Assembly (NCBI RefSeq): GCF_000265365.1
Contig: NC_018011.1
Coordinates: 2,497,501-2,561,500, forward strand
Direction: 5' to 3'
From: Alistipes finegoldii DSM 17242
GTDB lineage: Bacteria > Bacteroidota > Bacteroidia > Bacteroidales > Rikenellaceae
Length of the DNA stretch: 64,000 nt
Program-made: the position numbers and the translations under genes
In this document: piece after piece, positions 24,869 to 33,046 of the stretch
Layout: the number at the start of each line of letters is the position of its first letter
Numbering within the stretch: position 1 is the first letter of the stretch
Notes under the pieces: model-generated
The model's input: the letters and a program-made list of their open reading frames with translations, nothing else
What the model was told of the DNA's origin: nothing
Databases searched by the model: none

Positions 24869-26551
24869 ATGGAATTACTCGAACGATTGCTATTTGGTTC
24901 CGATTCGCTTTGGGGCGGCGGTGTCGCCCACTCGGTGATGATCCTGGCGCTGGGCATCGCACTCGGCATCATGCTGGGCAAGGTGAAGATCGCCGGGGTG
25001 TCGCTGGGTGTGACGGGTATTTTGTTCGTCGGCATCGCGTTCAGCTATTTCGGCATGAACATCGACGAGCACCTGATGCACTTCCTCAAAGAGTTCGGAC
25101 TGATTCTCTTCGTCTATTCGATCGGTTTGCAGGTCGGTCCCGGATTTTTCTCCTCGTTCCGCAAGGGCGGCGTCACGCTGAACAAACTGGCCGTACTGGT
25201 CGTGGCGCTCGGCGTCGTTACAACGGTTGCCCTTTATTATGTCACCGGGCTTCCGATGACGACGATGGTCGGCGTGATGTCGGGTGCCGTGACCAATACC
25301 CCGGGGCTGGGTGCCGCGCAGCAGGCTTTCAGCGACCTGCACGCCGGAGCCGATGCCCCGGATATCGCGACAGGCTATGCATTGGCCTATCCGCTCGGAG
25401 TGATCGGAGCCATCCTGACCCTGCTGGCGTTGCGCTATCTGCTGCGTATCGACGTGCGGCAGGAGGAAGAGGCGGCAGGTTTGGGTACGGACGTGCTGAA
25501 AGACCTGACGACCCGGCGGATTTCCGTCGAAATCTGCAATCCTGCCGTCGAGGGTAAAAGCATCTCCGGAATACGCCGTTTGGCCCTGCGCGATTTCGTC
25601 GTGTCGCGGATTTGCCGTCCGGGCGAAGCTCCTGAACTGGCCGATGCTGCGACGACGCTCCGCTGCGGCGACCGGATTTTGCTCGTGGCGGCGCCCAAAG
25701 ATGCCGAGGCACTGGTCGCGTTGCTCGGCCGGGAGGTGGATGCCGGTCCGATGATGCCGGATAGGAAGATGATTTCACGCCGAATACTTATCACCAAACC
25801 CGAGCTGAACGGCAAGACACTCGCCGAACTGCGCATCCGCTCCACGAGCGGCGTCACCATTACACGCATCAACCGTTCGGGTATCGACCTGGTGGCTGCA
25901 GGGAATCTGCAGTTGCAGCTGGGCGACCGGGTGACGGTCGTGGGGCCCGAACTTTCGGTAGCCCATGCCGAGCGGCTCTTCGGCAATTCGCTCAAGCGTC
26001 TCAACCATCCCAACCTGATTCCTATTTTCATCGGCATCGCGCTGGGTGTCGTGCTGGGCAGTATTTCGTTCTGGATTCCCGGCGTTCCGCAGCCCGTGAA
26101 ACTGGGCCTTGCCGGCGGTCCGCTGATCGTCGCCATCCTGATCGGCCGCTACGGTCCGCATTACCGGCTCATCACCTATACGACGATGTCGGCCAACCTG
26201 ATGCTGCGCGAAGTGGGCATTTCGCTTTTCCTTGCGGGCGTGGGGCTGGGTGCCGGCGAGGATTTCGTGCCTACGCTCGTCGCGGGCGGATATGTCTGGA
26301 TCGCTTACGGAGCTGTAATCACGATCGTTCCGCTGCTGCTGGCGGGGCTTTTCGGACGTTTTTACTACAAACTCAACTATTATACGCTGATCGGCGTGCT
26401 TTCGGGCGCGTCGACCAATCCGCCGGCACTGGCCTATTCGACCGAGCAGACCACGTCCGACGCACCTTCGGTGGGATATGCTACGGTCTATCCGCTGTCG
26501 ATGTTCCTGCGGGTGCTGGCGGCCCAGCTTTTGATTTTGATTTTCGGATAA
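24869..26551 (+). CDS. AAEx-family (AspT/YidE/YbjL/SucE-like) transporter under B12 riboswitch control
   Basis: About 560 residues from the ATG at 24869 (MELLERLLF). The architecture is that of the aspartate:alanine exchanger family: five or six membrane helices (MILALGIALGIMLGKVKIAGVSLGVTG and SIGLQVGPGFFSSF), two TrkA-C (RCK_C) domains in the middle (about 195-275 and 295-375), and a second membrane half with SGASTNPPALAY. The paired GAVTNTPGLGAAQQA and GASTNPPALAYS motifs are the repeat signature. Relatives include AspT and the succinate exporter SucE1 of Corynebacterium. A B12 riboswitch lies upstream, so expression should rise when cobalamin is scarce. The substrate is unproven. Confidence 0.88.
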   Translation: MELLERLLFGSDSLWGGGVAHSVMILALGIALGIMLGKVKIAGVSLGVTGILFVGIAFSYFGMNIDEHLMHFLKEFGLILFVYSIGLQVGPGFFSSFRKGGVTLNKLAVLVVALGVVTTVALYYVTGLPMTTMVGVMSGAVTNTPGLGAAQQAFSDLHAGADAPDIATGYALAYPLGVIGAILTLLALRYLLRIDVRQEEEAAGLGTDVLKDLTTRRISVEICNPAVEGKSISGIRRLALRDFVVSRICRPGEAPELADAATTLRCGDRILLVAAPKDAEALVALLGREVDAGPMMPDRKMISRRILITKPELNGKTLAELRIRSTSGVTITRINRSGIDLVAAGNLQLQLGDRVTVVGPELSVAHAERLFGNSLKRLNHPNLIPIFIGIALGVVLGSISFWIPGVPQPVKLGLAGGPLIVAILIGRYGPHYRLITYTTMSANLMLREVGISLFLAGVGLGAGEDFVPTLVAGGYVWIAYGAVITIVPLLLAGLFGRFYYKLNYYTLIGVLSGASTNPPALAYSTEQTTSDAPSVGYATVYPLSMFLRVLAAQLLILIFG

Positions 26552-26554
26552 CTC

Positions 26555-26636
26555 AAAAAGGCGCGGCCAAACAAAGACCCGTTACTGCCATAACAAGTCA
26601 TTGCATAGAGATTAGTAGCCGGCCGCGCCTTTTTTT
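26555..26636. repeat. Structured intergenic element, copy E1
   Basis: The outer stem is AAAAAGGCGCGGCC (26555-26568) with GGCCGCGCCTTTTT (26621-26634). Inside is the hairpin GACCCGTTA-CTGCCA-TAACAAGTC, whose minus-strand apical loop reads TGGCAG. The minus strand also has CTACTAATCTCTATG, shared with copy E2. It probably acts as a bidirectional terminator after the exporter gene. Confidence 0.65.
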
Positions 26637-26648
26637 AATTGAATAGTT

Positions 26649-27014
26649 ATGAATATCGTATTATACGGAGTTCCGGCGGAAACGGCCGGAAGGATTGCAG
26701 ACCGATACGGTCTGAAAGTGATAAATTCGCCCGACAAATTCGACGCATCGGGAACGATGGTACTTGTTCCGTCGATAAACGCCCCGCGGTACCTGTTGGC
26801 ATTTTACAACGCCATGCTGCGGCATGAGGACGATGTCGATGCGGTCATTATCTGCGGTGCCGATTCCTGCGAGGCCGTCAGCACGGTGCAGTACTGCACT
26901 CCGCTGGGGAAATTCTTCACCCTGAACGGCGATCTGGACGGAGAGGAACTGGTATCGGAACTTTGTCTGCTTCTCGATTCGCTGTTCGCCGAGGGGAATC
27001 AAATCAATTTTTAG
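26649..27014 (+). CDS. Small unknown protein between the exporter and cobO
   Basis: The 121-residue soluble protein (MNIVLYGVPAETAGRIADRYG) has an alpha/beta pattern: VLVPSINAPRYLLAFYNAML and DAVIICGADSCEAVSTVQYCTPLG with two or three Cys. It ends two bases before the cobO ATG, so it is certainly co-transcribed with it. No family is recognised. The position between a B12-riboswitch-controlled exporter and a corrinoid adenosyltransferase makes a role in corrinoid handling or its control likely; the Cys residues could bind a cofactor. Confidence 0.65.
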   Translation: MNIVLYGVPAETAGRIADRYGLKVINSPDKFDASGTMVLVPSINAPRYLLAFYNAMLRHEDDVDAVIICGADSCEAVSTVQYCTPLGKFFTLNGDLDGEELVSELCLLLDSLFAEGNQINF

Positions 27015-27016
27015 GA

Positions 27017-27556
27017 ATGGAGACTAAAGGCTATGTACACGTTTACACCGGTAACGGCAAAGGCAAGACCACGGCGGCATTCGGACTGGCCCTGCGGGCG
27101 TTGTGCGCCGGGAAGGGCGTCTATGTCGGGCAGTTCGTCAAATCGATGAAATACAATGAAACGAAGATCGAACGGCTGTTCAACGGCTCGGACCCGGCAT
27201 TCGGCCGTATCCGTATCGAACAACTGGGGCGCGGATGTTTTATCGGAAAAGACCCCGAGTCGGCCGATGCGGAAGCGGCACGCAAAGGATGGGCCCGTTG
27301 TGCGGACCTGCTCCGAAGCGGGGAATACGATGTGGTGATCCTCGACGAACTGACCATCGCTCTGCATTTCGGACTGCTCTCGACCGCTGTCGTGCTGGAT
27401 GTGCTGCGCAGCCGTCATCCGGCTGTCGAGGTGGTTATCACGGGGCGTTATGCACCGCAGGCACTGATCGATGCGGCCGACCTTGTTACTGAAATGTGCG
27501 ATGTGAAGCACTACTACACGCAGGGCGTCCTTTCGCGCGACGGTATCGACCGTTGA
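27017..27556 (+). CDS. cobO: Cob(I)yrinic acid a,c-diamide adenosyltransferase (BtuR/CobO)
   Basis: From the ATG at 27017 (METKGYVHVYTGNGKGKTTAAFG) the product is 179 residues, the usual size for CobO/BtuR. The Walker A GNGKGKTT, the VGQFVKSMKYNE segment and DVVILDELTIALHFGLL (Walker B) are diagnostic. The enzyme transfers the adenosyl group from ATP to the reduced corrinoid cobalt, making coenzyme B12 for methylmalonyl-CoA mutase and related enzymes. It is the third gene after cobalamin riboswitch 1 and ends exactly at the stop of the convergent BtuF-like gene. Confidence 0.93.
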   Translation: METKGYVHVYTGNGKGKTTAAFGLALRALCAGKGVYVGQFVKSMKYNETKIERLFNGSDPAFGRIRIEQLGRGCFIGKDPESADAEAARKGWARCADLLRSGEYDVVILDELTIALHFGLLSTAVVLDVLRSRHPAVEVVITGRYAPQALIDAADLVTEMCDVKHYYTQGVLSRDGIDR

Positions 27557-28702
27557 TTATTCGAGGCGTTGGTAGTAGTGTAATTCCCGGTCGTTTTCGT
27601 CCAGTGCCTCCGGGTGCATGATTGCGATCAGGTCGTGTAGCACGACATCGGGCCGGACGACGCCCGATTCCCAGTAATCGTTGCCTCCGGCGGCGTTCAG
27701 CCGTTTGTTGCAGTTGTAAACGGCACCGTTTCTTACGCATCGGGTGTTTGCGAATTTCGGGAACTGCGATTTCAACTCCCCGAGTGACGCGGCACTGCCC
27801 GCATTGAGCCACATATCGGCCTGTGCCGTGAGCATATACGCCTCTTCGAGATCGATGGGGAGCGAACGGTTCGATGTGTTCTTCTTGTAAATATAATCCC
27901 CTCCGGCGTCGGCGATCAGCCGGGCGACGTAGCTTTCGGTCGACGCCATAAACCACGACCCGGCATAGGGCGTGTTAATCATCACTTTCGGATGTTTCGA
28001 AGTCGCCGCCGCGACTTTTGCCCGGAGCGCATCGTAACGTTCGGGAACCGGCTCGAAGACTGCTTCGCCTTTTTCGCGGCTGTCGGTGATCTCGGCGATA
28101 GCCACCAGCCATTCGGCCTTGCCGAGCGGCGACTCTTCGAGGTACTCGCCGATGTAACAGAACGGAATGCCCATTTCGAGCAGTTTCGACTCCATGCCGC
28201 TTGCGCCGCTCACGCCGAACAACAGCACCAGATCGGGCCGTTGTGCGAGCAGCAGTTCGTAGTCGATATTTCCGTCGAAGCCGATGTCCGCCACGGCTTC
28301 GGGGTGTGTCGTTACATATTTATTCGAAATATAGTTTCTTCCCGAAACTCCTACCACCCGGTCGGCCTGTCCCAACGCATCGAGCATCGCCACATAAGTA
28401 GAGGAGAGGCAAACGATGCGCCTCGCTCCCGCTTTCACGACCTGTCCGGTGAAACCTGCCGGAATCTTTTCTCCGTTGCGGACGATGAAGAGCGTTGTTT
28501 CGGTGTTCTCGGCGCCTTGCCACGGATTGAATACTTTGAGAAGCGTACTTTGCCGGCCTTCAGCACCGACGATCTCGAAGCCCGAGGCATAGGACGGTTT
28601 GTAGAGGGTTTCCGTATAGGCGTCTATTCCTGTCGTGTTCGATGCGCAGGAGATAAGGAAGGTAGCCGCGCTAAGCAGGATGAAATAGACTGTTTTTTTC
28701 AT
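27557..28702 (-). CDS. BtuF-like corrinoid/siderophore-type substrate-binding lipoprotein
   Basis: The 381-residue lipoprotein (MKKTVYFILLSAATFLISC) has the fold of class III (BtuF/FhuD) periplasmic binding proteins: RRIVCLSSTYVAMLDALGQADRVVGVSG, then YELLLAQRPDLVLLFGVSG, VAIAEITDSREKGEAVF, and a C-terminal lobe with DLEEAYMLTAQADMWLN. Such proteins pass B12, or in other cases iron chelates, to an ABC importer. No BtuCD permease or ATPase gene lies in the window. It is the last gene of the leftward cargo run, 188 bases after the surface protein gene, with structured element E2 in that gap. Cobalamin as ligand is inferred from context. Confidence 0.8.
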   Translation of the reverse strand: MKKTVYFILLSAATFLISCASNTTGIDAYTETLYKPSYASGFEIVGAEGRQSTLLKVFNPWQGAENTETTLFIVRNGEKIPAGFTGQVVKAGARRIVCLSSTYVAMLDALGQADRVVGVSGRNYISNKYVTTHPEAVADIGFDGNIDYELLLAQRPDLVLLFGVSGASGMESKLLEMGIPFCYIGEYLEESPLGKAEWLVAIAEITDSREKGEAVFEPVPERYDALRAKVAAATSKHPKVMINTPYAGSWFMASTESYVARLIADAGGDYIYKKNTSNRSLPIDLEEAYMLTAQADMWLNAGSAASLGELKSQFPKFANTRCVRNGAVYNCNKRLNAAGGNDYWESGVVRPDVVLHDLIAIMHPEALDENDRELHYYQRLE

Positions 28703-28714
28703 AAGAATCCGTTA

Positions 28715-28806
28715 AAAAGTCTGTTTGCAGAAACCGGATGTATGGTTGTATGGCAGACAACGCATACTACTAACCTCTGTGATTCTCCAGTTTCTGCAAA
28801 CAGACT
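28715..28806. repeat. Structured intergenic element, copy E2
   Basis: A perfect 17-bp outer stem, AGTCTGTTTGCAGAAAC (28718-28734) with its complement at 28790-28806. Inside is the hairpin GTATGGTTGT-ATGGCAG-ACAACGCATAC (one bulge), then CTACTAACCTCTGTG. On the minus strand the outer stem ends in a run of T, so it may also end the 28891 gene's transcript before the BtuF-like gene. Confidence 0.7.
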
Positions 28807-28890
28807 ATCAAAAAAATGGCGGCAGGATTAATTACAGGAAGGTTTGCAATGGTTCACCGCGATTAAAAGGCCCCGCCGCCGTGTCAAATA

Positions 28891-30444
28891 TTATTGCGCA
28901 ATTGTTTCGATCTCTTTTCCCGCCAAGTGCAGGTCGATAGCGCAGTTGAACAACACGCAGGCCGGACCATAGCCGTAGCCCAGATCCTGCAAGGTGGCGT
29001 TCTGGATCTTCACGAAATCGATGCCCGGCAAATTAACTTTGTTCCCTTCTTTGTCGCGAGCCCAGCCGATGTCGAACGACGATCCAGTCTCATCCGTGGG
29101 GTCGCTGTTGCAGACATAGCCGTAGTCGTACCAGCGGGAAGCTTGAGTTGGCCAGCCGTTCGTCAGATCTTCCGGGGCCTTGGCCAGAGGCGGCAGCATC
29201 GTGCAACCCGTATATGTCAGTGCGGTGCCCTCGGCCGATTCCATCAACCATGCGGGCCAGACCGAGAATGTCCCCCATGGAGCCTTGGCATAACAATAGG
29301 TTCCGGTTTCCGATTCGTTGATTGCATAGGAGACCCATTCTACCATTCCATCGGACGGGGTGACATTGTCGGGACGGGTATAAACCATTTTCAGGTTGCG
29401 TCGTTCGCCGGTCTTGCCGTATTCGCTGCCAGCCAGTTCGTACCATTCATCGTCGGCCTTGCCGTTGCCGTTCGCGTCAGACGAAACATAGACAACCCCT
29501 TGTGCAGGATAAGCGCCTTTGGTGGCATATGAACCGATGCGGAAGTCGCGCAGACCATTGACATTCATCACTGTATGGTCGAATCTGAATACGATGCTGC
29601 CGCCGAACGAACCGAGATTCACTCCCAGATCGTTTTTGTCAAACGGCTTGTCGACGAGTTTTGTGTTGACGCTTGCCAATACCGTGGACGGCGTGTCGAT
29701 GGTCGAGAATGCCAATCCCTTGCCGTTGGTAATCGCAGGATTATACTCCAAGACTTCCGAGATATAATACGAATAGGCCGTAGCCTCGGTCGTTACGGTG
29801 ACGGTGGCGCTCTTGGTCTCGGTGATGCCGCTGTCGTCGGAGATTGTCAGCGAAATCGTGTAGTCGCCCGTTTCCAGTTGGATGAACGAAAGCGTCTTGT
29901 CGGTTCCGGCTTCGGCAGCTTCCGCGTCGTTAGGGCCCTTCACCGTCCATTTGTAGACGGGGTTTTGGTCGAAGCCTGTGATCGTCGGTTCGATCACGAG
30001 CACCTTGCAGCGGTCGGTCGAATAAGTCGCGTCGAGCGACATCGAATTGGAGAATCCGGCCTGGTTGACCGTGATTTCGAGCGTCTTGTCGCTTTCGTCC
30101 TGTTTGAGGATCACTTTGCCCGGTTCGCGGGCCTCGGTCGAACTGTTCTTGGCGACCGTGATGACCAGCGCCGTCTGTTCGAGTTCGGCCGGAGCCCATT
30201 CGGGAGATGAGACCACTTCGTAGGCTACTGCGCTCGTTCCGGCCTGAGCCGTTTTGGTTGAGGTGACCAGGATGGTGTAGGTCTTGCCGTCGGCCGGGGC
30301 GCTGATGGGGTTGTCTTCGGCTTTCACTGAAAATTCATAGGTCGTTTTCGACGTGTTGCCGTCGTCGTTCTCGTCTTTACATGCGGTAAAGAGTACGCCT
30401 GCGGCCGCAATGGCCAGCAAACTCCGGAAAGTAAATTTCTTCAT
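28891..30444 (-). CDS. Surface lipoprotein with BACON/PKD-type repeats and a B12-locus C-terminal domain
   Basis: The 517-residue lipoprotein (leader MKKFTFRSLLAIAAAGVLFTAC) has an N-terminal Ig-like BACON-type module (residues 30-125, ending ITVNQAGFS) and a PKD-like module (about 135-225, YKWTVKGP and GDYTISLTISDDSG). Its C-terminal half is shared with the 33047 and 60405 products: GGSIVFRFDHTVMNVNGLRDF, VYVSSDANGNGKADDEWYELAGSEYG, SFDIGWARDKEGNKVNLPGIDFVKIQ. All three occur in riboswitch-controlled btuB loci. Surface B12-binding proteins (BtuG, BtuH) are known from Bacteroides loci of this type; whether this is a BtuH equivalent is not resolved here. Confidence 0.8.
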   Translation of the reverse strand: MKKFTFRSLLAIAAAGVLFTACKDENDDGNTSKTTYEFSVKAEDNPISAPADGKTYTILVTSTKTAQAGTSAVAYEVVSSPEWAPAELEQTALVITVAKNSSTEAREPGKVILKQDESDKTLEITVNQAGFSNSMSLDATYSTDRCKVLVIEPTITGFDQNPVYKWTVKGPNDAEAAEAGTDKTLSFIQLETGDYTISLTISDDSGITETKSATVTVTTEATAYSYYISEVLEYNPAITNGKGLAFSTIDTPSTVLASVNTKLVDKPFDKNDLGVNLGSFGGSIVFRFDHTVMNVNGLRDFRIGSYATKGAYPAQGVVYVSSDANGNGKADDEWYELAGSEYGKTGERRNLKMVYTRPDNVTPSDGMVEWVSYAINESETGTYCYAKAPWGTFSVWPAWLMESAEGTALTYTGCTMLPPLAKAPEDLTNGWPTQASRWYDYGYVCNSDPTDETGSSFDIGWARDKEGNKVNLPGIDFVKIQNATLQDLGYGYGPACVLFNCAIDLHLAGKEIETIAQ

Positions 30445-30471
30445 CGTTTTATAAATTAAAGGTGTGTTGAG

Positions 30472-31737
30472 TTATTCGTCTTTAGCACAGCGGACGGAAT
30501 ATCCGTCGCTGCGATAGCCCCTGTCTCTTTTTATGCTGGGACGTTGGTCGTAGGGAATGATGTAAATGGAGAGCTGGTAGGTATCCTGAGTCCAGATACC
30601 TGTATTGAATCCCGAATTCTTCAGGCATCCGCCACCGACGCGGTAACGGAATCCGGCATAGGGAAAGACCCCTAGTGGCGAATAGTCGGTCGTGGCCTTG
30701 TCGAGTCCGTTCCATGCGAACAGTCCGTTCTTGTCCGCCGGGACACACCACCCTTCGGGACAGGGATCGAACGGCGTTTTGCCCCGAGCACCGCACCACA
30801 ACGTGTCGCACGCTTCGACTTTCAGGGGCTCCTTGCTGGGGAACCAGTCGTCGGCTAACAGGAAATGCATCGGCGAAAATATTGATTTGGCAAAGTTCGT
30901 CCGGGTCAGGTCTTCGCTGGTTCTGATCGTGCGGATACCCGTGCCTCCCGATTGCGACCCCTCGGTCAGCAGCGTTCCTGCAGCGTCGTAGATGGGTTTG
31001 CTATCGAAACGGTTGTAGTCGGTCTGATTCGTTCCGCGGAGTATGCGGTCGCCGGGGAAGGGATCCTTGCGTCCCCATTGATACAGCAGTCCGCAGGCGG
31101 TCAGCGAGTCGGCCGGTGTATTCTCGATGAGCGCTTTGTTGATCACGGCGCCGAGATTACGGTCCATGAAGGTATAATCCGTTACCCCGTCGCCGTTGTT
31201 GTCCCATGTGTAGATCTTTCCGAAGGCCACCAGTTCCGCATTGGGATCGTAGCGTGTCACCCAAATATGCCAACTCCAGCGTATTTCGCCACCAATGCGG
31301 AGGCCGATTAGGGCGTTGCCTACCTTGTCGGCCGTCGATACGAAGATCGAACCCTCCTCGGCGGTCTGCCCCGGGATCAGTCCGACGTTTGTAATTAGGC
31401 CGGGAGTATCCTGCCAGAGCAGGACGGGTTCGGGTGTCATCCCTGTGAAATCGCTCTTGTCCAGCCATTCAGCATAGAGATCCCATATGGCATAGGCTTT
31501 CAGCACCGGAATGTCGACCGACTCGCCTGGCTTGACCATAAAGCAGTTGGGAGTGTACGATGCTTCGAGGTATTTTTCGTTAACATCGGGTTGGGGTTCC
31601 GGCTCCGGTTCCGGCTCCGGTTGGGGATCGGGATATTCGTTGGGATTGTCGTCGTTGTGGTAAGAGCATGACGATGGGCCTATCACGCTAGCAAGAAGCA
31701 ACAATGTGAAAAATAAAAACGTTTTTTTCATAGTCAT
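30472..31737 (-). CDS. FISUMP-type surface lipoprotein with PEP-rich stalk (copy 2)
   Basis: About 421 residues from the ATG at 31737, which overlaps the stop of the previous gene (ATGA). The lipoprotein leader is MTMKKTFLFFTLLLLASVIGPSSC, then a stalk (PDPQPEPEPEPEPQPD). The globular part carries the Fibrobacter-paralogous (FISUMP) signatures YMFDRNLGA-type TFMDRNLGAVINKA, LLYQWGRKDPFPG, PFDPCPEGWCVP and a terminal RSDGYSVRCAKD. The domain is found on Bacteroidetes surface and pilus-like proteins, probably as a lectin-like tip. It is a tandem copy of the preceding gene, within the B12-riboswitch operon. The ligand is unknown. Confidence 0.82.
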   Translation of the reverse strand: MTMKKTFLFFTLLLLASVIGPSSCSYHNDDNPNEYPDPQPEPEPEPEPQPDVNEKYLEASYTPNCFMVKPGESVDIPVLKAYAIWDLYAEWLDKSDFTGMTPEPVLLWQDTPGLITNVGLIPGQTAEEGSIFVSTADKVGNALIGLRIGGEIRWSWHIWVTRYDPNAELVAFGKIYTWDNNGDGVTDYTFMDRNLGAVINKALIENTPADSLTACGLLYQWGRKDPFPGDRILRGTNQTDYNRFDSKPIYDAAGTLLTEGSQSGGTGIRTIRTSEDLTRTNFAKSIFSPMHFLLADDWFPSKEPLKVEACDTLWCGARGKTPFDPCPEGWCVPADKNGLFAWNGLDKATTDYSPLGVFPYAGFRYRVGGGCLKNSGFNTGIWTQDTYQLSIYIIPYDQRPSIKRDRGYRSDGYSVRCAKDE

Positions 31738-33029
31738 GCATCTTTTACACAGCGTATTGATTGTCCGTCGCTGCGGCAACTGACATCGGATTTGATGATC
31801 GGTCGTTTTTCCGAAGGAGAGATGTAGATGGAGAGTTCATGGGCATTGCCGATACCGGTCGGTGGAGTTCCCGACCAAATACTGGCTCCGAATCCTGAGT
31901 TTTTCAGACAGCCACCGCCTGCCCGATAGCGGAATCCGGCATAGGGGAATACTCCCAGTGCCGAGTAGTCGGTTGTGGCGTTTTCGAGCCCGTTCCAGAT
32001 GAACTTGTCATTCTTGTTCGCTGGGACACGCCACCCCTCGGGGCAGGGATCGAATGGCGTTTTGCCCCGTGTGCCGCACCACAGCGTGTCGCATTTTTTG
32101 ATTTCTGTGGGTTTACTGCTGCAATACCAATCGCTGTACCCTTCGGCGCCGAGCAGAACGGTCATCGGTTCAAGAATGGATTTGGCGAGCCCCGTCCGCG
32201 TGAGATCCGTATCCGTCTTAACGGAGCGGATACCCGTACCTCCAGTGGCACTTCCTTCGGTAAGCAACGTTCCCGAAGTGTCGTAGATCGGTTTGCTTTC
32301 GAAATAGTTGTAATCGGTACTGTTGGAACGGCGAAAGTCGTGGTCTCCGGGGAAAGGATCCTTGCGCCCCCATTGGTACATCAGTCCGCAAGCGGCCAAT
32401 GAGTCAGCGGCAGTATTTTCTATGATCGCCTTGTCGATCGTGGCTCCGAGGTTGCGATCCATAAAAGTATAATCTACAACTCCGTCGCCGTTATTGTCCC
32501 ATGTGTAGATTTTGCCGTAAGCTACCAATTCCGCATCCGGATCGTAGCGTGTCACCCAAACATGCCAGCTCCAGCGGATTGCACCGCCGATGCGGATGCC
32601 GATTACTGCATTGCCCACCTTGTCGGCCGTCGATACGGCGATGGAACCCTCTTCGGCTTGTTGTCCAGGAATCAGTCCGACGTTCGTGATCAAACCCGGC
32701 AGATCCTGCCAAAGCAGAACCGGTTCGGGTGTCAGTCCCATGAGATCAGTTTCACCCAGCCATTCGGCGTAGAGGTTCCACATGGCAAAGGCTTTCAGTA
32801 TCGGGATGTCGACCGACTGTCCCGGCTTGACCATAAAACAGTTAGAGGTATACGCAGCTTCGAGGTATTTTTGGTTAATGTCGGGTCCGGGCTCCGGTTC
32901 GGGTTCCGGCTCCGGTTGGGGATCGGGGTATTCGTTGGGGTTGTCGTCGTTGTGGTAGGAGCAGGCGACATTCCCGACGCTCAGCGTCAGCAGCAACGCA
33001 GGCAGCAACAGCAGTTTTTTCATTTTCAT
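31734..33029 (-). CDS. FISUMP-type surface lipoprotein with PEP-rich stalk (copy 1)
   Basis: The 431-residue lipoprotein (MKMKKLLLLPALLLTLSVGNVAC) has the same layout as the next gene: CSYHNDDNPNEYPDPQPEPEPE stalk start, NCFMVKPGQSVDIPILKAF, TFMDRNLGATIDKA, MYQWGRKDPFPG, DPCPEGWRVPANKND, FPYAGFRYRAGGGCLKNSG and RSDGQSIRCVKD. The two share most residues along their whole length, so this is a recent tandem duplication. The repetitive Pro-Glu stalk is encoded by short repeats that could change in number. It lies 17 bases after the 33047 gene's stop. Confidence 0.82.
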   Translation of the reverse strand: MKMKKLLLLPALLLTLSVGNVACSYHNDDNPNEYPDPQPEPEPEPEPGPDINQKYLEAAYTSNCFMVKPGQSVDIPILKAFAMWNLYAEWLGETDLMGLTPEPVLLWQDLPGLITNVGLIPGQQAEEGSIAVSTADKVGNAVIGIRIGGAIRWSWHVWVTRYDPDAELVAYGKIYTWDNNGDGVVDYTFMDRNLGATIDKAIIENTAADSLAACGLMYQWGRKDPFPGDHDFRRSNSTDYNYFESKPIYDTSGTLLTEGSATGGTGIRSVKTDTDLTRTGLAKSILEPMTVLLGAEGYSDWYCSSKPTEIKKCDTLWCGTRGKTPFDPCPEGWRVPANKNDKFIWNGLENATTDYSALGVFPYAGFRYRAGGGCLKNSGFGASIWSGTPPTGIGNAHELSIYISPSEKRPIIKSDVSCRSDGQSIRCVKDA

Positions 33030-33046
33030 AGTGTGAAATCTCTATT

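Noticed and set aside
26555..28806. Structured elements considered as known self-cleaving ribozymes (hammerhead, twister, pistol)
   Set aside because: The conserved core strands of these ribozymes are not present, so only an unnamed structured element is reported.
28715..28806. Invertible promoter flanked by 17-bp inverted repeats
   Set aside because: The segment between the arms is only 55 bases and has no clear -33/-7 promoter. The inner hairpin and shared loop fit a structured element better.
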